NCBI GenBank assembly: GCA_024763115.1
Contig: JANTGB010000173.1
Coordinates: 1-5,646, forward strand
From: Desulfobulbaceae bacterium
Lineage (GTDB): Bacteria; Desulfobacterota; Desulfobulbia; Desulfobulbales; SURF-16
DNA: 5,646 bases
Direction: 5' to 3'
Shown: in pieces, positions 5,524 through 5,646 of the stretch
Numbering within the stretch: position 1 is the first letter of the stretch
How the letters are laid out: each line of letters begins with the position of its first letter
Translations under genes and position numbers: made by a program
Notes under the pieces: generated by a model
Database searches by the model: none
What the model saw: only the letters and a program-made list of their open reading frames with translations
What the model was told of the DNA's origin: nothing

Positions 5524-5646
5524 CTCTTTGCCCATTTCGGAGTCTCGTACCTCGCTTACCTGCCTGCTTGAATAGCACCAGTATGCTGCGCAGGCACAGG
5601 TAAGCGAAGAATGAGACTCCGAATGAACAGGTAAGCGCAGACTCCG
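5508..5646. repeat. Nested palindromic array of four A/B two-box units
   Basis: Two units on the minus strand (5508-5525, spacer 1 base; 5538-5562, spacer 6 bases) face two units on the plus strand (5598-5621, spacer 6 bases; 5629-5646, spacer 1 base). Spacer lengths match symmetrically (1, 6 | 6, 1), so the whole 139 bases can fold into one long hairpin. In its centre CGCTTACCTG pairs with CAGGTAAGCG, CCTGC with GCAGG and AGCA with TGCT. Box A and box B pair exactly, whereas the spacers (GTACCT versus AAGAAT) do not, so the boxes are conserved over the spacers. The array reaches the right edge and may continue. No reading frame of note is present. Confidence 0.85.

Noticed and set aside
5508..5646. 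Integron attC sites
   Set aside because: The paired-box geometry is similar, but the boxes lack the GTTRRRY / RYYYAAC core sites, and no integrase or cassette-like genes are seen.

Overview
This window carries three complete protein genes, all on the minus strand, in the transcription order metallophosphoesterase (5377-4883), mutS (4886-2223) and a secreted cell-wall amidase (2002-347). The proteins look like those of a Gram-negative, deltaproteobacterium-like organism (Desulfobacterota, possibly Desulfobulbales-type). That placement rests on the MutS and amidase architectures and on overall impression; it is inference, because no search was possible. Base composition of the genes is roughly balanced, with no obvious foreign segment.

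Layout. Positions 1-346 lie downstream of the amidase and hold no gene: a 25-bp tandem repeat (1-90), a 33-bp dispersed block (119-151), small hairpins and an A/T-rich stretch. Next come the amidase, a 220-bp repeat-filled spacer (2003-2222), mutS, and a phosphoesterase whose stop codon overlaps the mutS start by 4 bp (ATGA). The last 269 bp (5378-5646) hold a possible weak promoter, a terminator-like hairpin and a large nested palindrome reaching the window edge.

How the genes fit together. The phosphoesterase and mutS are almost certainly cotranscribed and translationally coupled. The amidase has its own good extended -10 promoter, so close to the GTG start that the mRNA may be leaderless. 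It may also receive readthrough from mutS, since no classical terminator separates them. MutS acts in mismatch repair in the cytoplasm; the amidase cuts peptidoglycan in the periplasm. A direct functional link is not evident, although an amidase gene next to a mismatch-repair gene recalls amiB-mutL of E. coli.

The most unusual content is intergenic. A two-box repeat family (box A CAGGTAAGCG and box B GAGACTCCG, separated by 1-8 variable bases) occurs eight times in all three gene-free regions, in both orientations. I saw none inside the genes. It appears as tandem copies, as a solitary copy and as a nested inverted array. Two gene-free regions also share a 33-bp block (31/33 identical), flanked in the same order by a third box (GTAACTRCTCA-like) and the A/B unit. 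This suggests a composite, foldable mobile or REP-like repeat of unknown family. No transposase or integrase is present in the window.
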